A stretch of 64,000 nucleotides of DNA, taken from NCBI RefSeq assembly GCF_000499845.2, contig NC_023754.2, positions 7,828,477-7,892,476 on the forward strand, read 5' to 3'. This stretch comes from Phaseolus vulgaris. Its lineage: Eukaryota > Streptophyta > Magnoliopsida > Fabales > Fabaceae. Each line of letters begins with the position of its first letter. The stretch's first letter is position 1. This document shows positions 58,697 through 64,000 of the stretch, piece after piece. Under the pieces are notes generated by a model, which ran no database searches, had not been told where the DNA came from, and saw only the letters and a program-made list of their open reading frames with translations. A program made the position numbers and the translations under genes.

Positions 58697-59513
58697 GAGG
58701 GAGGGCTGAGAATTAAAGATGTAAGAAAGTTTAATGGGGCTCTAATGGCTAAATAGAAATGCATGAAATCAGGTCGAAGTCTGATCCATATGAAATATCA
58801 GTCTTGGTGGTGGAGAGACTTATTTAAAGTTTGTGGTGAGAGAGAAAAAGTAGGATGGTTTCAAGAAGCAATTGGTTGGAAAGTTAGAGTTAGGGATAAA
58901 GCTAGATTTTGGGAGGATGCCTTGGAAGAGATAATCTCATCGCACTGTATCCTAGGATGTACTCTTTATCTTTGGACCAGAGGCTAAAGGTGGGAGAGGT
59001 AGGTGTTTGGGGAGAATCAAAAGGGCATTGGAAGTTAAGGTAGAGGAGGGTCAAGTTCAAATGAGAATCTATACAAGAAGAAGAAATGCTAAAGTATATC
59101 TCTACGGTATATTTGAATAGGGAGGTAAAGGATCTACAGGTATGGGGTGGTGATGTGTCAGGGTGTTTTCGGTGAAATCAGCTTATGACTACTTAGTTAA
59201 TCAGGTAGGAGGCTTCTACAATGGTATTTTTTAGCAGCTTTGGAAGGCTAAAGCTTTGCCCAATGTGTTAACTACTGGTTGAAGGGTTATGCTGGATAAA
59301 ATCCCAACAAGAATTAGCTTGACTAGGAAGGGGTGTTGGTTAGTTCAACCTCATGTGTATTACACCAAGCTTCAGATGAGAGAACTCAACATTTTTTCTT
59401 AGAATGCAACATTGCACAACGTGTGTGGTCCCTTTACTTTAGATGGATTGATATTCTATTTATCCAACATAAGGACTTGAAGTGCCACTTTGAGAACTTC
59501 CACTTAGCACATG
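58697..59513 (+). pseudogene. LINE RT C-terminus and zinc-finger-like (zf-RVT) region, part 1
   Basis: GLRIKDVRKFNGALMAK, then a stop in place of the usual Trp, WWWRDLFKVCGE (58815-58850) and GWKVRVRDKARFWEDALEE, the RT tail. Further on, from about 59190, broken text of the zf-RVT type (FLECNIAQRVWSLYFRWIDI at about 59397-59457). Several stops. Confidence 0.75.
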
Positions 59514-60199
59514 TGATGGGTTTCACTTCATGACCGATTGTTCTTCTTGGAGATTTGAAAAGGATAACGGAAGCAATGGATGTGATGGATCAAGGAGGGC
59601 TCATATAGAGCTATGAGTTCCTTGTAGGTGCATGAAAGGTATGGAGAGTGATTGGTTGGGCCATGTCACTTGGAGAAAGGTGCAGGTGAAGATCAAAGTG
59701 TCTAACCTAGAGAGACTAGACAAGGGAGTAGAAGCTTGCAATATTTGGCAGCATTTTACTCATAAAATTGATCTTACAAAACATGAACCAAAACACCCTA
59801 TTTATAGGAGATGGTGCCTTGGAGAGTAAGGAGCAATGAGCAAGGGTAGGATGGAAAATACGCAAAAAGAGGGGTTGCTAGGGTATTGACTAAAGTCAAT
59901 GTCGCACCCTAGAAGCAAAGTTCTAGAAGTTAGGTTAACTTCCTACCTTAAAAGGCTCCACTCAAGCTACAATGATAAACACACCTCCCCTATTATGCTA
60001 AAGGAACCCTATTCTGCTGAACTTACAAATAAAGAAACTAGCTCCTATGGCTTGGGCTTTACTTCTTGTGGTCCTCTTTGAACATATAAAGAAATTTTTT
60101 CTGTCATCAGTAGCAGAGTCCCAATCTTCTTGAATCCTCTTTGCCATGGACCTAGTTGCTGGGCCTGAACTAGGGCCTGAGCTTAGGCCTCTTCCATCA
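59514..60199. mobile_element. Solo LTR, third family, with perfect ACATG target duplication
   Basis: 686 bases; TGATGGGTTTC at the left and CTTCCATCA at the right give a perfect 6-bp terminal inversion (TGATGG/CCATCA). ACATG flanks both sides (59509-59513 and 60200-60204). A minus-strand TATA box (complement of CCTATTTATAGGAG) lies near 59798-59811. Its layout is similar to family F, from which it is diverged. The frames at 59632-60081 lie inside it and are not genes. Confidence 0.88.
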
Positions 60200-61411
60200 A
60201 CATGTTAGTACCAAACAAAATTGGGCATGGAAAGGTATGTGGGTGACTATAGTGTGGTGTATATGGGAACAAAGAAATCTTGTTGTCTTTAAGTAAAGGG
60301 TAGTTGATGCGCAAGAAATTTTTCATATGGCACAACTTAAATCCTAGATATGGATGAAACATAGGTTATGCTTTTTCAAGTATTCTTTTTGGATTGGCAT
60401 TTGAACCTAACCCAATGCATTAAAAATTATTTCTAATGGGGAAGGTTAGAGCAAAGAAGAAGTATGCATGTGAGCTAATCATGTTGGGAGGGGAACAAAT
60501 CTGCTTTCATGGTAAGAAGGAAGGTTTTGCGGAAGATGTTGGCTATAGTATACAGTATTTAAAAGCTTTGTTCAGTTCATGCTTTCCTAAAAAGTTGTAT
60601 GCAGAATGTGCGGAAGTGGATGTGGTTAAAGGCAAAGCCTAAGTGAACTGAATCTAGAAACTAATGGCCACAAATACAACACAATTTATGAGTGGAGGTA
60701 CATGGCATATGCTGGAACCGCAAATGATTTGGCAAATAGTGTGCTTGTGCAGTTCTGAAGGTATGATTGACCAGAGAGTGTGGTGTTGCAGTGGTGGAGG
60801 TGGTCTCTTTGCACAGGTAAGCATCAATAATCATGAACACCAAAAATAAAATCATAACGTCTATTGTGCTGCAACACAAGTGTAGAACAAATTGTGTGTG
60901 AAGGTGCAAGGCAAGCACTGAAGGATCCAGTAGCAACGTTGTTATAGCCCTCCAAATACTTTGAAAACTTTATTTTTCATTTGTGCCTTCACATTCTGGC
61001 CATCTAGCTATGTATCCTATTGTTGTCTAGTAACAAGTCATATGGCATTCTGATGGTGCTTGTTAGTTAGAAGGCTTATAGAGAGGTTTTACATAGTATT
61101 GTGCTGATAACATAACAAATTCACTGTTGTATCTGAGTTCCAAGGTTTGGTATAACAGTTTTTGTTGGTGGACTCTCTTGGCATCAATAAAGGTCTCTTT
61201 GGGAAGGGATGTGGGATTACAAATGTTAGGAACTGTGATACTATGAAGGTAAGGTGCTTTAGATATTGCTTCTACTGGAAATACTGCATAATTATGTTGA
61301 ATAACTATGCCACATAAAGCACTGATGGATGTGCCAAAAAGCTTAGGCCTTTATTTCTTGCTATGTGTTGGATTATAGTTAGGTGGTGTGGGTTTTTTTG
61401 GCACTTGTATA
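60200..61411 (+). pseudogene. LINE C-terminus, part 2, and 3' UTR
   Basis: WVTIVWCIWEQRNLVVFKQ and then AQLKSWIWMKHR words (60238-60365) are the typical end of plant L1 ORF2. After about 60440 the sequence is untranslated, with short frames of no character (for example 60436-60642). It continues to 61411, where an LTR is inserted. Confidence 0.7.
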
Positions 61412-62510
61412 TGTTGATCAAGAGTGATCAAGTACTTTGAAGAATCCAAATCCAAGATGTTTGATGAAAGACTGGTGTTGTTGTTGTGTTTGGGTGGGAT
61501 CTGGGTAGAATAAAGTATGATTCACTCCCTTGTTGAATAAACTAAGGTGAATTAAAACCTTTTTGAAATTAAGTGTTTCCAACTAAGTTAAAAACAACCT
61601 ATTGTTTTGTCGAATCAACCAGTTGTTTTACTCTTAGGAGTTTTTGAAAAAGGTTGAAAGTTGTTTGGTTAGGTTGACTTAACTGTCAAACCAAAACAAT
61701 TGGTTGTTTCATGATTTCAACCGATTGTTTCTTTGAAAATCCTAACAAAATTCATTTTTGAATGGAGAATCTGTTTTAAATGATTTCTAACTGAATACAC
61801 TCATTCATTAAATGCTTTGACTAATCTTTGGAAAATATAAATGGTTTGTTTATGTTTTCAAACATGTAAGAAACAACTTTAAGAAATTCAGTTTGACAGA
61901 TTTGTTTTTGAGTTTTCAAGATTCACATCAAGCTTTGGATTTTCAAGTGAGAGTGGAATAGGATTGCAATTGTATTCAATTCAGATTGTACTGTGATCAG
62001 GTATAATCCTTTCTAAACCTACTGTATTTTTGGTGTTGTGTTGCCAAGGAGTGTTGTGTGTTCTTGAGGTGTTCAAGATCAATACTCTTAGTGTGGCTTG
62101 CCAAAGGTAGTGTGTTTCTTGAGGGGTTCAAGGTCACTACTTTGGTCTGTTGTGTTTTTGTAATTTGGTTTGATTACATAGTGGTTTACCCAGTGGTTTC
62201 TGGGGACTGGATGTAGCTTTTGGCTTAAGAGTGAACCAATATAAACAGTTTGTGTGATTCTCTCTTACCCTGAACTCCTTTAATTTCTATTTTAAGTTGT
62301 TTGATATTTCAACTGATATAAACAACTGATTGTTTCGAAGAAACAACCAATTGTTTTTTTGTTGCTTTGTTGTATAATTGTTGATGTTCTAAGCTAACTT
62401 GATTCCTATTCTGAATTTATACACAAAATTTCATTAAACCTTCAAAAGCTTTCGAAAATTCTTTCAAAACAATTCACCCTCCTCTTGTTTAAAGGCCATA
62501 TATTCTAACA
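61412..62510 (+). mobile_element. Solo LTR, copia-like, inside the LINE 3' UTR
   Basis: 1,099 bases, TGTTGATCAAGAG to TATTCTAACA, flanks GTATA (61407-61411) and ATATA (62511-62515), one mismatch. It contains several ACAACCxATTGTTT words in both orientations (61600-61730 and 62320-62355) and ends CAATTCACCCTCCTCTTGTTTAA...TCTAACA, the usual end of many legume copia LTRs. No primer site follows, and LINE 3' sequence resumes, so it is solo. Confidence 0.75.
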
Positions 62511-62585
62511 ATATAAGGGTTGGGACACCCCTGAAGTGTTCCATTTTATTTCATTTAATCTTTGCTGATAAAAAAAGGTAAAGAG

Positions 62586-63642
62586 TGATTTTTATTTATT
62601 TTCATTTAGGGTTTAGGTCCACTGTTGTTGGTGGTTATTTGTTCAAGTTGTTGATTGTTGTTGGTGCTCTTGGTGCATACTTAAAATTCTTCTTATTAGT
62701 ATATAGAGGCCCAAGCCCAAAGCCCAAGCCCATGAAGCCCAAGCCCATGAAGCCCAAGCCCAAAGGATCACTAGGAGCATGGCTAGAGCACTGGGAAAAG
62801 AACATCAAATAATGAATCTTCTTATTACTATTGTATAGTTGTAGGTGGTGTGAATATTAAATAAAAAGTGTGAATAGTTAGGGGGTAGACGCATTTTAGG
62901 AGGTGCTGAAAATAGGAAGTGGATCACACTTACTTCATGACTAGGTGGCGCCAATTTGCATTTGAATTTGGAGGGAACTTTGAGTTTCATTTGTGTTTCA
63001 TTTCAGCCCTCTTCTATTATAAATAGAGAGGTTGGGCTCTTGTAAATTCATATTTGAATAATTGATATAGAGAAACTCTACTCATTTTGAGAGAGCATTT
63101 TGTGAGATTTTGATCTCCTTACCATAGTCTCATCTTGTGTGCCATTGGAGAGCTACAAGTGGCGACTTCCTTCACTCATCTTGGAACTCCATCACCAAGT
63201 GGCGTGATCATTCTCTAATTCCATTCCAACCGGTCTTCAACCATCTAATTCACAATCCTTTTCATCTCCTTTGTTGTTTTCATTCGGTAGTTTCAACTTT
63301 TAAGTCTTGTTCTTCAATTTGTATTGTTTAGTTTGGTTCTTGTATTGTTCTTGAGTTTCTAATCGGTTCATTGTGTTCTTTGGATGATTTTAATCGGTAG
63401 ATATGTTTCCTCTTTCAATTCTGTCCAGTTTTAGTTAATTACATATTTCAATTGTGTTTCTATTTGTGTTCTTGATTTGTTCTTGTTTTCCTTTCAATTT
63501 CGCCAAGTGTTTGTGATAAGGACATGGAACTCATTGTTCAATGAGTTTGGCTTCTCTTTTGGATGGCATTATCCTCCATTGAGATGACCTTAAGCCTCCT
63601 TAAATGTTGTGTATCTTGTTAGTGTCAATCCAACTCACATCA
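62586..63642 (+). mobile_element. 5' LTR of a plus-strand element (left end uncertain)
   Basis: The right end CCAACTCACATCA is the same as the ends of the family H LTRs read on their own strand. A TATA box ATTATAAATAGAG lies at 63016-63028 and is followed by an R/U5-like region. The left end is placed at TGATTTTTATT, eight bases after the LINE A-run; this is a guess. The 75-codon frame at 62585-62812 lies inside it and its Pro-Lys repeats come from a 15-bp tandem repeat. Confidence 0.55.
62709..62764 (+). repeat. Tandem 15-bp repeat GCCCAAGCCCATGAA
   Basis: About three and a half units in the U3 part of the LTR, the first one shortened. It translates as PKPMK repeats in one frame. Confidence 0.85.
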
Positions 63643-64000
63643 GAAGGGTTTGGAGCTTAAGATTTCTTTTTATTCATTTTAGGGTTCTGTTTGTTGGTTT
63701 TTAGTTTCATTTGGGGTTGGCGTTTGTTGTTAATTGTTGAGTTTGTCTTCCATGTTGGTTGAGCCCACTCACACACAAGAAGTTGAACCTCACTGATGCT
63801 ATATACCAACCATTTAGTTAGGCCATGACCCTCACTATTTGCTTATATGATTAGGTTAGTCAGACCTTGGCCTTCTTTAGGTTTGAGTCATCTAGGGCTT
63901 TACCCCAATCTATTAATGACTCACTTTGTTAGGGCTTAAGTGATGTGATTCCACTAGCCATATAAAGAATGATTCTTGACATTCTTAGGAATCACCTTGA
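63643..64000 (+). mobile_element. Internal start of the plus-strand LTR element (cut by the window end)
   Basis: Directly after the LTR the text GAAGGGTTTGGAGCTTAAG may be a decayed TGGTATCAGAGC-type primer site (partial match only). No gag frame starts before the window ends. Confidence 0.4.

Larger units (their letters stand above)
56150..62577 (+). mobile_element. L1-type LINE, 5' truncated, interrupted by three solo LTRs
   Basis: About 3.5 kb of LINE sequence in four pieces: 56150-57603, 58697-59513, 60200-61411 and 62511-62577. The first piece is reverse transcriptase. The second continues the same protein (EGGLRIKDVRKFNGALMAK) and enters the C-terminal zf-RVT region. The third completes it (VWCIWEQRNLVVFKQ) and goes into the 3' UTR. 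The fourth is the LINE 3' end (GGGTTGGGACACCCCTGAAG ... GCTGATAAAAAAAGG) with a short A-run at 62570-62577. Endonuclease sequence is missing, so the 5' end is truncated. The gaps are the LTRs at 57604, 59514 and 61412. Confidence 0.85.

Noticed and set aside
59632..60081. Two plus-strand frames of 60-65 codons
   Set aside because: They lie entirely within the solo LTR 59514-60199, which has perfect ends and a target duplication.

Overview
The window is plant nuclear DNA, most likely from a legume of the bean/cowpea group (Phaseoleae). That assignment is an inference from the retroelement families and from the two host genes; nothing in the sequence proves the species. The DNA is AT-rich, with long introns and dense nested transposable elements. 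No rRNA, tRNA, CRISPR or bacterial-type operon is present.

Left part, 1-29160: a transposon graveyard. From left to right it holds: a minus-strand Athila-like Ty3/gypsy remnant (1-4840) with one intact 533-codon frame; a copia gag/protease fragment (4857-6110); an unrecognised decayed frame (6480-7200); LTR-like and AT-rich sequence; two partial Tat-lineage (Ogre/Grande/Retand-like) gypsy elements joined head to tail on the minus strand (9905-16638 and 17576-22333) with a solo LTR at their junction; a chromovirus-like 5' LTR interrupted next to its primer-binding site by another solo LTR; and a copia RT/RNase H pseudogene split by a CACTA-type element. One Tat copy keeps a spliced ORF on the opposite strand between integrase and 3' LTR, plus 112-bp tandem repeats.

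Middle, 29160-39150: one complete host gene on the plus strand, a SCAB-family actin-binding protein (stomatal closure-related, SCAB1-like). It has twelve coding exons, 493 codons, and an intron in the 5' UTR.

39150-46466: intergenic sequence with two adjacent Mutator-like MITEs (9-bp target duplications), and a deleted minus-strand gypsy element that keeps a 3' LTR, a polypurine tract and part of its protease.

46467-54858: one complete host gene on the minus strand, a plastid-targeted type-2 13-lipoxygenase. It has nine exons and 911 codons, all five iron ligands are visible, one intron is GC-AG, and a CACTA MITE sits in its second intron.

Right part, 54859-64000: promoter and AT-rich DNA, a tRNA-like SINE head, and an L1-type LINE (about 56150-62577) whose body has been split by three solo LTRs of three different families. 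The window ends inside another LTR element on the plus strand. The two host genes are unrelated in function as far as the sequence shows: one works on the guard-cell cytoskeleton and the other on oxylipin/jasmonate precursors. They are not an operon or an evident cluster.
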